Source: Ursus arctos
Lineage: Eukaryota; Chordata; Mammalia; Carnivora; Ursidae
Direction of reading: 5' to 3'
Length of the DNA: 64,000 bases
NCBI RefSeq assembly: GCF_023065955.2
Contig: NW_026623089.1
Location: 35,618,767-35,682,766, forward strand
Part shown: in pieces, positions 1-12,700 of the stretch
Layout of the letters: each line of letters opens with the position of its first letter
How positions within the stretch are numbered: position 1 is the first letter of the stretch
Translations under genes and position numbers: made by a program
Notes under the pieces: model-generated
Databases searched by the model: none
Seen by the model: only the letters and a program-made list of their open reading frames with translations
Told to the model about the DNA's origin: nothing

Positions 1-1470
1 CCCACAAGTGCATGGTCAACTGGCATTCTACAATAACACCAAAGTAATTCAATGGAGGAAAGGACAGTCTTTCCAACAAAGAATGCTGGAACAGGGGCGC
101 CTGGGTGGCGCAGTCGTTAAGCATCTGCCTTTGGTTCAGGGCGTGATCCCGGCGTTCTGGGATCAAGCCCCACATCAGGCTTCTCTGCTAGGAGCCTGCT
201 TCTTCCTCTTCCACTCCTCCTGCTTGTGTTCCCTATCTCACTGGCTGTCTCTCTCTGTCAAATAAATAAATAAAATCTTAAAAAAAAAAACAAAACAAGA
301 GATTATATTGTTAAAAAAAAGAACCCCAATCCTAATCTCATACCATATACCAAAATTAATCCTTGAACAAAAAGTGGTAGAGCAGTGGGAAAGTTTTTTT
401 TCAATAAATACTACCAGGAAAATCAGTAATCCACATTAAAAAAAAAAATTAGTCTTGCTGCCTAACTCACTCCAACACAAAACTCAATACTAGAATCAAA
501 ATATGAAAGGTAAAACTCAAACAGGAAATAGCATAAAAGAACATCTTCATGTCTTTGGGGTTAATAAAGGAAAAGTTAGGAAAATGAACTAAAGTAAATT
601 TAAGAACTCATATTCATAAAAAGGCAACATAAAAAGTAAACTAGAGATTGAAAAAAGGTACTTGCAACACATAACAGAGAGCTCCGATCCAGAAAGTTTA
701 AGAAGCTCCTACATATCAAGTAGAAAAAGCCAGACAGTCCATAGGAAAAAGGTAAGGAGCCTTATAATCTTCAACCTCATTAGTACTCCAGGAAAAGCAC
801 ATTAAAACCATAAAAAATGACCAACACCACCATGTTTGTGGGAATACACAGCAACTCCAATACTAATTAGAGTACAAATGGGTACAACTACTCTGGAAAC
901 CAATCTGACATTCTACCAGAGTTCCATACGTGTATACCTTATCATCCAACATTTTTATTCTTGGCTAACTATGCAAGAAAAACGCATGCATATGTGACTG
1001 AGAGAAATGGATAAAAATGTTTACAGGAGAATTTACATGTAACAGCTCAAAGCAGAAAATAATTCACATATCTCCAACATTAAAATGAATAGGCTGTGGT
1101 ATATTCATACACTGCAATATTCAGCAATGAAAATGGACTAATTCCAGCTACATGTGACATGAAGAATTCTCATGAACATAATATTGAAAGAAGCCAGGAA
1201 AAACAAATGCATCCTGAATAAATCCATTTACATAAAATTCAAAACTGGCCAAAACTAAAGTACAACATTAAAAGACAGAATAGTTATTACCACAGGGAAA
1301 GAAATAGAAGAGGAGCCCCCTGGGGGGCTGGTAATGTTCTATTTCTTGAACTAGGTGGTACTTAAGTGGATACTGACTACAACAGTTCACCGAACTATTG
1401 TTTTGTTTATTTACTGTGATTTACTGTGTTACATGTGACAATTTTACAAATTAACAATATATACCTTAAT
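1..1470 (+). mobile_element. Old L1 (L1M-type) 3' portion, interrupted by a SINE
   Basis: Positions 1-92 resemble the 3' part of L1 ORF2 (the GGCATTCTACAATAACACC and CAATGGAGGAAAGGAC region). The sequence resumes after the SINE at 93-292 and continues through decayed ORF2 and 3' UTR text. Frames are broken by many stops. The element is antisense to KIF20B, in an intron 3' of exon 26. Confidence 0.6.
93..292 (+). mobile_element. Can-SINE (tRNA-derived)
   Basis: Full-length: ggggcgcctgggtggcgc head with tRNA A and B box remnants, CT-rich middle, AAATAAATAAATAAAATCTT and poly-A tail. It is inserted in the L1M copy. Confidence 0.95.
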
Positions 1471-1568
1471 ATGGCAGACACATACATCCTAGGTATGACT
1501 GCAAAGAAATATATGGGAAAAAGAAGGAAGCTAGCTTTGTCTAGGATTAAAAACTTAAAAGTAGGTTT

Positions 1569-1757
1569 TAGGGCACCTGGGTGGCTCAGTGGGTTAAGCT
1601 TCCAACTCGTTGATTTTGGCTCAGGTCATGAGACGGAGCCCCACGTGAGGCTCCTCCCTGGATGTGAAGCCTGCTTGAGATTGTCTCTCTCTCCTGCCCC
1701 TTCCTCCCTCCTCACCCTCAAGCACGTTCTCTACCTCTTAAAAAGCAAAACAAGTTA
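1569..1757 (+). mobile_element. Can-SINE, diverged
   Basis: Head GGGCACCTGGGTGGCTCAG and a CT-rich body are clear; the AAATAAATAAA tail is replaced by a decayed A-rich end, so it is an older copy. Confidence 0.85.
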
Positions 1758-2131
1758 AAGTTGGTTTACTTGCTAGCACTGCTGCCAGAGGGATCACTGA
1801 CTGGGAAAAGAAAATAGCTCTATTCCTGATTTAGAGCTGGAGTGGCTGACAGTGCCAACAGTTTTGATTTCACTTCTTGCCTCTTACTATTGCCCAGGAA
1901 GGTATGATGGGCTGTGGGACAGGAGCAGAGAACTAGTAGCAACCTTTCCTGTTGAGACAAATGCAGCATCAGTATCCGGCTCAACCCACCATCTTCTGAA
2001 GGTACATTTAATCACGTGGAATTGGCACATGAAATATATTGCCATCTCAGAGTTGTAGTAATGAGAAGCTATTAGTCTCACATGATTTAGCATATGACAA
2101 AAAGAGTCAAGACTCTAAGAAAATGACAACT

Positions 2132-2330
2132 AGGGGGTGTCTGGGTGGCTCAGTCGGTTAAGCGTCTGCCTTTGGCTCAGGTCATGGTCCCAGGGTTCTG
2201 GGATAGAGCCCCACATCGGGCTCTCTGCTCAGCGGGGAGTCTGCTTCTCCCTCTCCTCTCCTGCTCTCCCCCACCTCATGCTCTCTCTCTCACTCTCTCT
2301 CTCAAGTAAATAAATAAAATCTTTAAAAAC
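2132..2330 (+). mobile_element. Can-SINE
   Basis: Full-length with GTGTCTGGGTGGCTCAGTCG head and AAATAAATAAAATCTTT tail, inserted in the older L1 3' end that continues at about 2,335. Confidence 0.93.
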
Positions 2331-2334
2331 CAAC

Positions 2335-2605
2335 AACAACAACTACTACTAATGTAATGTAGCATTCTAGATGAGACCCTGGACCCAGAAAAAGACATTA
2401 GTGGGAAAACTTATGAAATTCTAATAAGGACCACAATTTAGCTAACAGAAATACAATAATGTTAATTTGTTGATTTTGATCATTGTACTATTGTTACCTA
2501 AGGTGCTAACATCAGGAGAAGTTAGTGGTAAGTATACAGGAACTCTGGATTCGTTTTGCAACTTTTCTATAAATAAAATGATTTCAAAATAAAAAGGTAA
2601 AATTA
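2335..2605 (+). mobile_element. L1M-type 3' end fragment
   Basis: Resembles old L1 3' UTR ends: CATTGTACTATTGTTACC, GGAACTCTGGATTCG, TGCAACTTTTCTATAAAT, then an A-rich end. Family assigned from memory only. Confidence 0.55.
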
Positions 2606-3006
2606 TTTTTAAAAATCAGTGGGAAAATCACCCTTAACTTACTGAAAATTAACATCCTGGCTTCACAGGGAAGCTCAGCTATTATCTGTAAAACTCTGTC
2701 ATAAACAAATAAAAATACCAGCAATGACAATGTGACACTGCCAAGTTACTACTACTGTAAGGAGGAAATCAGCTTTTCATTTAAAGATAGTGTCAATGTG
2801 TTGCACAATAGCTTTCCTAAGACCAACAATACCTTTTAACTTATTTTCTTCTGTTGGCAACAGGAGGTGTCAAACAGGCTAAGCAGTCAAGTAAAACAGG
2901 AAGGGAAAAACAAGCTAAGATAGAATTGCTACAAGAGCCACAGCTAGTCAAGATAAAACCAAAGGTTATTTCTACCTATTGTCTTCTAGAAACAATTTAG
3001 TTGACT

Positions 3007-3216
3007 TTTTTTTAAGAAGATTTTATTTATTTATTTTAGAAAGAGAGAGAGCACAAGCAGAGGGAGGGGCAGAGGGTGAGGGAGAGAGAATCTCAAAGCA
3101 GACTCTGTGCTGAGTGTGGAGCCCAACAGAGGGCTCGATCTCACAACCCCACGACCATGACCTGAGCCAAGACCAAAAGTCAGACGCTCAACCAACTGAG
3201 CCACCCAGGTGCCCAT
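3007..3216 (-). mobile_element. Can-SINE (minus strand)
   Basis: Reverse complement of the family: AAGATTTTATTTATTTATTT at the left and GAGCCACCCAGGTGCCC at the right. Same orientation as KIF20B. Confidence 0.94.
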
Positions 3217-3602
3217 AATTGACTTTTTTAAAGCCCTGATAAAATCAGCTTATGAAATAACATACACACACCATGTTAATAGAATCTACAGTTCACAGTG
3301 CAAAATTTTATAATAGAGATAACCCTATAGCAATCAAAGGGAAGAGATGTTTAAGTTCTGTACCTACATACTGAGATGTAATTAGGCATTTTCCCAACTT
3401 GCTAAATGGACTGAAGAAAGTTAAAATAAGAATGTAAGTGAACTTCAAAATTGGGACAGAAAAGTCATCTTACAAATAGACAAACTGTCTTTTAAAAGAG
3501 CAAGAAAATCAGGCAACCATGTAAAGACTGGTAAGAATCCCAGGGATAAACTTAAACCAAAGCAGCTGGTGAAATACTTCAAAGATAAAGTATAATTGTT
3601 AC

Positions 3603-3762
3603 CAACCACTTCATTTTGTTGTTTCAAACAACGCTCTCTGTCTTCAGCATACTTTTTCATCTCTTTGTTTCGTAGATTCTCAGCTTCTTTTGCTTGAGTG
3701 ATAAGCATCATTTTTTCTTCTAGCCATTTCTTTCTGTCGGCTTTATATTTATGTTCAGATTC
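3603..3762 (-). CDS. KIF20B: KIF20B exon 26 (last exon in window)
   Basis: It starts after ATATATAG with [17 protein letters not shown] and includes [19 protein letters not shown]. The 3' end is ambiguous: GTG|GTTGGT gives 3,607 and keeps the length seen in human as I recall it; TTG|GTAACA gives 3,603 and is the better donor. The next exon is outside the window, so phase cannot decide. Confidence 0.88.
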
Positions 3763-6700
3763 CTATATATATAAAAATAATACAAGTAACTATCACATGC
3801 TTAAATAATACTTAAGTCATAGTCGACAAATTTATTTTTAGAACATATTCATATAAACCATCACTTTTTTACCGTTTTGAAAATTAAAAATAAGTGTTTT
3901 TCCTTAAACAATGATAAAATCAGAGTTTATTTCAGATTATAAAATGAATGCTGCTGATTTCCTTTTCTAAATGGACTTCCTTTTATAAACCTATTTTGCT
4001 ATGAAGTCCATTTAAGGACTCTCCTTCATCAGTGACCTTAAGAACAAATAAACAATCTCTATTTCTGAAAGAGTTACAAAGACCCAAGTCTTTCTACATG
4101 TCAGAAAAGAAAAAGTCTTGGTTTGTGATGGTCATTTCTAATTGTATGGTTTCAAAAATAAAATATTCCTGGGTATACAGGATGCAAAAAGTAACTTGTG
4201 CAACAGGATATTCATGAATCAGAGGAACACTGAGAATGGCTAGACTGAGAATAAAGCTGATCAGTAATTTCCATTCCAGAATTACAAAGTTCATAATCTA
4301 TGTGATTACATCATTTGAGAAGAACATAAAATAAAGGAATACTCCTTAATATGAACATTCCCAATATAGTTAATATTTTTTCATAAGTAATGGAGTATTT
4401 ACTTTGTTCTACCTGCTTTGGGATTTTCCCAATTAGGGTAAATTCTAGAATATATAATTAATAGTTAATGAAAGACTTTTTATTTGTTCAGTATCTGATT
4501 ACATATAGCATGTATTTAAGAAAATAATTTAGATGCAGCCAACTTTTTAAAATCACTATTATGCTTTCTTCAATCTCAAAACTAGTTCCTTCTAGTAAAA
4601 TGTATCAAATTTTAAGTGGTATTTGGTAAACCCCATTAAAAAATATTTCCTCCACATGTGGTATTCTATACAGTATTTAGAATTGAACAGGGAATAAATA
4701 CAAATGCAAAACAGAATATCCTTTATATAATAGAGTTTCAAATATACTCCTGTGTCCAGATATACAACTGTATTCTTTACCAACTTCATAACTAAAAATT
4801 AAAATGATTATATACAAAATAATCTTCCTAAGAGTCCTCTTTTCCACAGCAGTATTTGAGGACTAAGAAGTTTAAGGAGTAGAAAAATAGGTACAAACAC
4901 ATAACTAGTGATTTAAGAATTAAATACATAGAAAATAAAAGAGAAGACCCAACCACTGTATTTTCATTGGCACTAACTGGTGGTTTGTGTCTTGGAAATT
5001 TCCGCCCCATGTCGATTCAATGTATACTGAAAAACTATACCTGTATGTTCACATTTCCCAGGTAGCACTTCACCCATATCTAAATTATAAAATACTTGCT
5101 GAACTCTCCTCTCATGAGAAATACCATGGCTAGATACATATATACATAAAATCATACCTGTAACTCGTCCTGAAGCTTACTGAGCTTTTCACTAAGTACA
5201 TCTGTGTTATCCTCAAGTTCTTTATTTGACCTTTGATTACTTTTGCCTTCCAGAACATTGCATTTTTCCTTCCATTTTTCCAATTCTAATTTGAAAACAT
5301 AAAATTATTTTTTAAAGCACATGCAAAAGTTATACCATATAGAGATACATGTGGCATGAGATACAGACAAGAATCAGTAGAACCCAGAGGAAAAACATAA
5401 ACACAGATAGAACTGAGACAATTTCAAGGGCTGCACTTTTAAGAGCTCTTACCAAATTCTTAGAGAAGAGTAAGTACAAGGACCTCTCAGGAACCCAATG
5501 AATAGTGTTCAGAGTATACAGTATAAACACATCTCAATCTTAATTATATAGGAAACCTCACGTGGTTCTCAAAAATCAAAAAAAATGTGATAGTATTCTG
5601 AAGGATGGAATCAGAGTATTTACCAAGATAAACATACAAGATGATACTAAGAAGCTGGACAGAGCTGAAACTCAGTTGAAAATTTGTTTTTAACGGCTGG
5701 GAAACATTGCAAGTTATCATCCAGTTATTATGAAAGTGTCCTTATTCCTTCTTTACTACACACAATTTTACTTAGATAAAACAATTTTCATCACATTGGA
5801 AAATGGCAAGTGACCGGACACTCCAAAAACACACCAATACTTTTTCACTATGAATTATTATAAATACTAAACAACTTTTAAAAAGGAAAGAAATCTAGGG
5901 AAATACAGAAAACGGCAGGTAGGTCTGGAGATACTTAAGCAGTCTTGTTGTACCTGCGGCCAGTCTTTCGGCTTCCTCCAACTTAGCCTCGAGCACTCGG
6001 TCCTGTTCCAGCTGAGTTTGTTCCTGTTCTTCCAGGGTCATTCGCATGTCTTCAATTATTTTCTCTTTAACATTTAGATCTAAAAATTTAGGGAGAACAT
6101 TTTAGAAACTACTAACATTTACATCTAGATACCCACTTTGTCTTGAGTTCTTCTAAAATTAAAATACACTTTTATTACCCAGAATAGAATCTGAGTTCCA
6201 TGCAGACAGAAGCTTTGTCTTGTTGCCTGTGGCACCTCGAGGCCTAGAACAGTAGTGGCAGCTATGAAGCATCAAATAAGCATCTGACAGATAGAGACCG
6301 GAAAGACTGCACGAAGGGATAGATGGATGGAAAAGACAATCTCTTCGGACAAAATTAACAATTTTTATACTATTAAACTATTAATACTAATAAACACAAA
6401 TCTTGGGATTTAGAAAAAAAATGTTATTTGGCAAAACATTTCTTTTCAGTGTTAATATTCTCAAAGCAAAAGTAAAACGTTTGCCTCCTAAAAGCAAAAA
6501 GGGCTCCATCCCAATTTGACTTTTTTTTTTTAATCTCAAGTAATTATGTTTTCTACAAAAATTTCCAAAGCCAAAAATCTCCAGTATTTTTAAAACCAAC
6601 TCTTCAGGAGTGACTGTGCTACTAGCCTTAAAATTGTCTCTGGCCCTTAAAAAAGGACTACAATAATGACTTATAAACAATTCCATTTTAGCGCTGTCTG

Positions 6701-9700
6701 CTAGAAAGAGGTACGAAGGAAATTACTTTGTTGCCTCTGGTGACGGCCACTGTTTGTAGCAGGGCACATTTCAGACACCTCACCAAAACTATTACTGATG
6801 TTAGAGGTAATAAACCTATAAATGCACGTAGCTCAACCTCAGGTCACTAAACATTAAAAATAACAAAAATCCCAAAAAATGGCTCCCTCAAGGTACACAT
6901 AAATAGCAAACTTAAAAAAACAATAAAGACAAATTTAATGGGGCGCCTGGGTGGCGCAGCCGTTAAGCGTCTGCCTTCGGCTCAGGTCATGATCCCAGGG
7001 TCCTGGGATGGAGCCCCACATCGGGCTCCCTGCTCGGCGGGAAGCCTGCTTCTCCCTCTCACACTCCCTTTGCTTGTGTTTCCTCTCTCAGTGTCTCTGT
7101 CAAACAAATAAATAAAATCTTAAAAAAAAAAAAAAAAAGAAAAATTTAATGAAACAATAAGAAAAAATTATATGAATAATTTTCAGTATTTCTATCCCTT
7201 TATATAAGCTGTCAGGAATGCTAATAAAACAGAATTCCTCCTAGGATTAAAGGAGTGTTGGTATCATAATCTAAACTCATTCTTTCAAAAAGCATGATTA
7301 CAAATATATTCAGATCATACAATTAATAAAAGCTTATTCAAAGAATCCCTTCCCTCTTCCACCCTATATTTTGCTCTAAACTAGAAGGTTAGAAAGAAAA
7401 AGGTTTAAGTAACTAGTTATCAATTGAGAAAGTTTGTGACACCAATGATAATTTCACTAATGGCTGTCCACCTATTATTTGAAAGGTAGGTGTAGTTAAA
7501 AAAAAAAAGAGAGAGAGAGAAAGAACTATTTATCACTCACTGCCTCCAATAATTTACGTTTCATTTCAGGAAATAATCAGAAATACGCAACAAATAAAAC
7601 AGAAAATAAAGTGTGACACCTGGCTGGCCCAGTCAGTGGAGGGTGCGACTCTTGATCTCAGGGCTGTGGATTAGAGCCCCACACTAAGTGTAGAGATTAC
7701 TTAAAAATAAAATCTTTAGGAGGCATCTGGGTGGCTTGGCCAGTTAAGGTCTGACTCTTGATTTCAGCTCAGGTCAAGATCTCAGAGTTATGGAAATAAG
7801 CCCTGCCTCAGGCTCCATGCTTAGCACAGTCTGCTTGTCCCTCTTCCTCTATTCCCCCCATCCCACTCCCCCCTTCACGCCTGTGTGCATGTCCTCCTTT
7901 TTCCAAAATAAATAAATAAAATCTTTTAAAAAACAGTAATAAAAAAATAAAATCTTTTTTTAAAAAAACAAAGCAACATAATGACAGCTATGAGACAAAT
8001 ATCTCTTCACTACTATCTAAAGATAGCAAAATAAAACAAAGTAAAATAAAATGAAATAAAATAAAATATAGCTATGAGCTATCTACAGAAAGTAGATTAG
8101 TGGTTGACAGGGACTGAGGAGTGACAGCTAATAGGCGCAAGGTTTCTTTTTGGGGTGATGAAAATGTTCTGGAATTAGATAGTGGTAGTGATTATACAAC
8201 CATGTGAATATACTAAAATGCTCTAAACTGTACATTTTTAAAAGGTAATAATTATGTATTGTATCTCAATTTTTTAAAAAAGAATTTTACACTAAGATAG
8301 CTAAGTAAATGGCTTTCAATATTTAAATAGAAATATAGAAGCCGAACTAAAAATGCACTTTTTTGTTTGTTGGGGAATGTCCTATGAACAACTGAAATCA
8401 AAGGAACAAATGGACTGTCCAGTGAGAAAATAAAGAGAAAAAAGAAGATGACGCATTAATCAGGAAAGCTGCCAAAGTAGCTGAGGTTCATTCTGAGAGA
8501 CAGGCAGTAATTGGTACAGAACAGATCACAATAGCTGAGACAAGTTTCAAAGGGGGAGAAGCTACACATTACCATTTTATTTAGAAAAAAATACACTCAC
8601 ACAGTAAGTACTATGTAAAAAATAAAAATGAGGAAAAGGAAGAGGGTGGACAATTATGTCAAAATAATATAAAAAATAAAAGAAAGGAGGGATTACAAAA
8701 AGGTAATAGACTTGAAAATATGTAGGTTACAAGAGACTTGGGAGCAAGTTTCAAGAGTGTGGAGAAGATGGAAGTCAGATTAAAGTGGTCAGCATGGGCC
8801 TGTGCCACAGTTCTCATATTTGGCAAAGAGGAAAAATTAAAATATGATAGAAACTATACCTTGGTCAAAATAGCTAAGATCTATTCACATTTGCCAACAA
8901 TGACAAAGGAGCCAAAGTAAAGAAAATCCCTAAAAAGATTATGGAAATAGGAAATGTTAAAGGACAAAAGCCTAAAAGAAAGGCAAGAGAAAATAGGACA
9001 GTGTGCAGAGATACACACACACACACACACACACGCTCAACTTATTGATCCAAGTAAATCCCACAAATGTTGAAGTTATCTAAATAAGCAATAATCTGGT
9101 TGTCCTACCCCTTTCTTTTTAGTTGGCCAAGTACAAACAGCACAGATTAGCGAAGAGAATCTGAAACTTGAGTGAAACAGACTTAGATTTAAATCCCAGC
9201 TCTACTACTCATACAATCAAGAGATTAAGGGGTGAGTGAGGGAGAGGAAAGGAATGTGCATATTATGAACAGAAAGATGTATGTATCATTTACAAAGGTA
9301 ATTTTATATTTCAGATTAAAAAATCAATAAAAGTTGAGTTAAAAAAAAGCATAATTCAGCACATAAGATCTGAAACTAAAATATTTAATGTTTTTAAAAA
9401 ACTTCTTAAAAATATTTTAATTTTAAAGATGTTTTACTTGACATATATTCTTACATGATTTTGTCTAGAAATCTATTCCATTCATTGTGACCAATGTGAC
9501 TATTTTTCACAAAATACTGGCCATTACTTAGAAATCAAAATTCCTGGGACGCCTGGGTGGCACAGCGGTTAAGCATCTGCCTTTGGCTCAGGATGTGATC
9601 CCGGCGTTGCGGGATCGAATCCCACATCAGGCTCTTCTGCTATGAGCCTGCTTCTTCCTCTCCCACTCCCCCTGCTTGTGTTCCCTCTCTCGCTGGCTGT

Positions 9701-12700
9701 CTCTCTCTGTCAAATAAATAAATAAAATCTTAAAAAAAAAAAAAAAAAAAAAAGAAATCAAAATTCCTTTAACTGAATATTTCTTAATGTTTTATTTTTC
9801 TAAGAATAAACTTTACGTTGGGGCACACCTGGGTGGCTCAGTCGATTAAGCGTGTGCCTTCAGCTCAGGTCATGACCCCATGGTCCTGAAATCGAGCCCC
9901 GCATCAGACTTCCTGCTCAGTGAGGAGTCTGCTTGTCCCTCTCCTTACCCCCTGCTTGTGCTCTCTCTCTCCCTCAAATAAATAAATAAAATCTTTTTAA
10001 AAAGTAAACTTTATGTTGACGAGTCACTCATTAGAATCTCTTTTGATAGAGTTACATCTTATGTTGACCTTACTTTATAATGTTCAAAGGAAAATGCTAA
10101 CTCAATTGTTATTGCAACTACCTATTCTGCAGTTATTTTAGTACTGGAAGTAGAGGTTTGTTCCTGACCTTTGCACACTCTCTCATACTGTTGTATAGCT
10201 TCTTCCACATTCTGATTACTTAACTGCTCCTGCAAGATGAAAGAACATGAATTAAATGCAAATGTAACTAAATGCACAGCAATATGTAATAGTGGGACTT
10301 GAAAACAGGGTTCAATGTTGGGTTTGAAATCTCTCTCCTACAAGGTTGAGTACTAGTCTCAGGCTTCCAAGTTTCTTTTGCCTTGGAGAAAAGAGCAGAG
10401 TAAAGCACAAAACTTGATACCTTTAATCTACCTGAAAGTTACTGCCCAGTCCTTTTATTTACTCAATGTTTTAAGCTACCATGTTCTCTTACACACCAGA
10501 AAAAGCAGAAATGAGGAAATGGAGGCTCACTATGCATTTAACATAGGAGGAACAAGGAAAGCCATAAAAAAAAGTTCCGTATCAATAAACTTAAAGGGCA
10601 GAAAAATAAGGTCCTCCATCCCTTCTATGTAGGAAGTAGCTGGAGAGTTTGAAAAAAATAACAGGAGCCACAAGAGGCAAAAGAGTAAATTATGGGCACT
10701 GGAAATCCTCCAACTCTAGTTTTAACCTATCAGGTAATTCAACTTTCACTCCCTATCTCATTTAACATCACACTATCTCCTTACTTTTCAAGTCCTGGAA
10801 TGAATCATTACAAAACCTGGAAATCTCAGAAACCTATTAGGAAAGTATAGACTGCTTTATTAGGATTAGATACAGTTAAAAATTAAAATCATGTGTTTAC
10901 ACATGAATATTCATTAGTTTGCTTCGTTCAAAAGCCAACATGCAAAGAATACAACAAATCCATTTTTTAATTGTTGCCAAATCCATTTAATTGATGTCAA
11001 GCAAAATATAACCACTTGTAAAAGGATTTTGCTTTTTAAGCGTCTTTTGAAAAATAATTTTTTATAAGACATGAGCTTCATTTTCTTTTCACTTTTTATT
11101 TTGAAATGATTTTAGATTTACAGAAGGGTTGCAAAAATAGCATATATTTCCTGTATAAGCTCCACTTAGCTTCTCCTAATATTAACTCTTATATTACCAT
11201 GGTACATTTATTTAACGATTGAGAAACACTGGACCAAAAAATGAGCAGTTGAGCCTCCATGCTCTATTATTTAAAATATGGAAACAATCATCTTTGTATG
11301 AAAAAAAGAAACTAGCGCTGCTACACTAATATTAACAACACTATAGACTGTATTTGGATTTCACCAGTTTCTCCAGTGATCTCCTTTTTCGCTTCTAGGA
11401 TCCCATACAGGATACAAGACTGCATTTAGTAATCCTGTCCCCCCTTAGTCTCCTCCAATCTGTGAGAAGTCCTTGGTAGTCCCTTTCTTTATTGACCCTG
11501 ACACTGTTTACTGGTCTGGTATTGTGTACAAACATCCTCAGTTTGAATTTGCCTGAATGTTGTCTCATGATTAGAATGAGGTTATGGATTTGGGGGAAAA
11601 ACACCACATAAGAGATGTGCCCTTCTGGTCACATCAAATCAGGAAGCACATGGTATCAATATGACTTACTACTGGTGATGCTATTCCTGAACACCTGGTT
11701 AAGGTGTCTACCAGGTTTCTCTAATATGAAGATACTAACTTTTCCTTTCCATACTCTTTTCATAAGAAGCAAATTACTACAGCCTTATTTAATTTTAAGT
11801 AATTAATTTTTAGATTCCAGAAATAGTCAAAAGAGATTCTGTTAAAAAGAACTGATACACTGAGGTGCCTGGGTGGCTCAGTTGGTTAAGTGTCTGACTC
11901 TTGATTTTGACTCAGGTCATGATCTCAGCATCATGAGATCAAGCCCAGCATGGGGTTCCATGCTCACTGGGGAGTCTGCTTGAAATTCTCTCTCTCTCTC
12001 TCCCTCTGTACCCTCCCCCGCTTGCACCTCTCTCTCTCAAATAAATAAATCTTTTAAAAAAAAGAACTAATACATCGAAGTAAACAGACACTAAAATATA
12101 CCAACAGAATCTACCTAAACTATTTTTAAAAACAAGACTGTTACCTTTAGTTGCTGAATGGTTCGCTGTTTCATATCTATTTCCTGAGAACACTGGTTTT
12201 TCTTTTTCTCCAGTTCATTAATTTTAATCCTCAGTAATTTCTCCTCATCACGCATTACAGATACCTAAAAGGTAATGTTTATAAAACAAATTAAATATTT
12301 TTTAAAATACTAATTGTTTTGTTGTTTAAAATTCATGGCCAGTGGTTCAAAGATTCATATACTTTAAAAACCATTAGAGGGGTGCCTGGGTGCCTCAGTC
12401 GGTTAAGCATATGCCTTCGGCTCAGGTCATGATCCCAGGGTCCCCATGTCGAGCTCCCTACTGGGAGCCTGCTTCTCCCTCTCCCCCCTGATTGTGCTCT
12501 TTCTCTCCCTCTCTCTCCCTGTCTCTCTCAGATAAATAAATAAAATCTTTAAAAAAGAAAAACCCATTAGAAAAATTATAGATTCTAACATACTATATGA
12601 TATGGCTTCAAATTATCAGGAAATTTCTTAATACACTAAAGGAGAATGCATATGAAAAGATCACTTTCTTCTCATAATATTTTAAGAATCTCAAACTCTG

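Noticed and set aside
93..292. tRNA gene in the SINE head
   Set aside because: tRNA-derived but part of a repeated SINE with CT body and poly-A; the cloverleaf is not kept. The same applies to the other copies.
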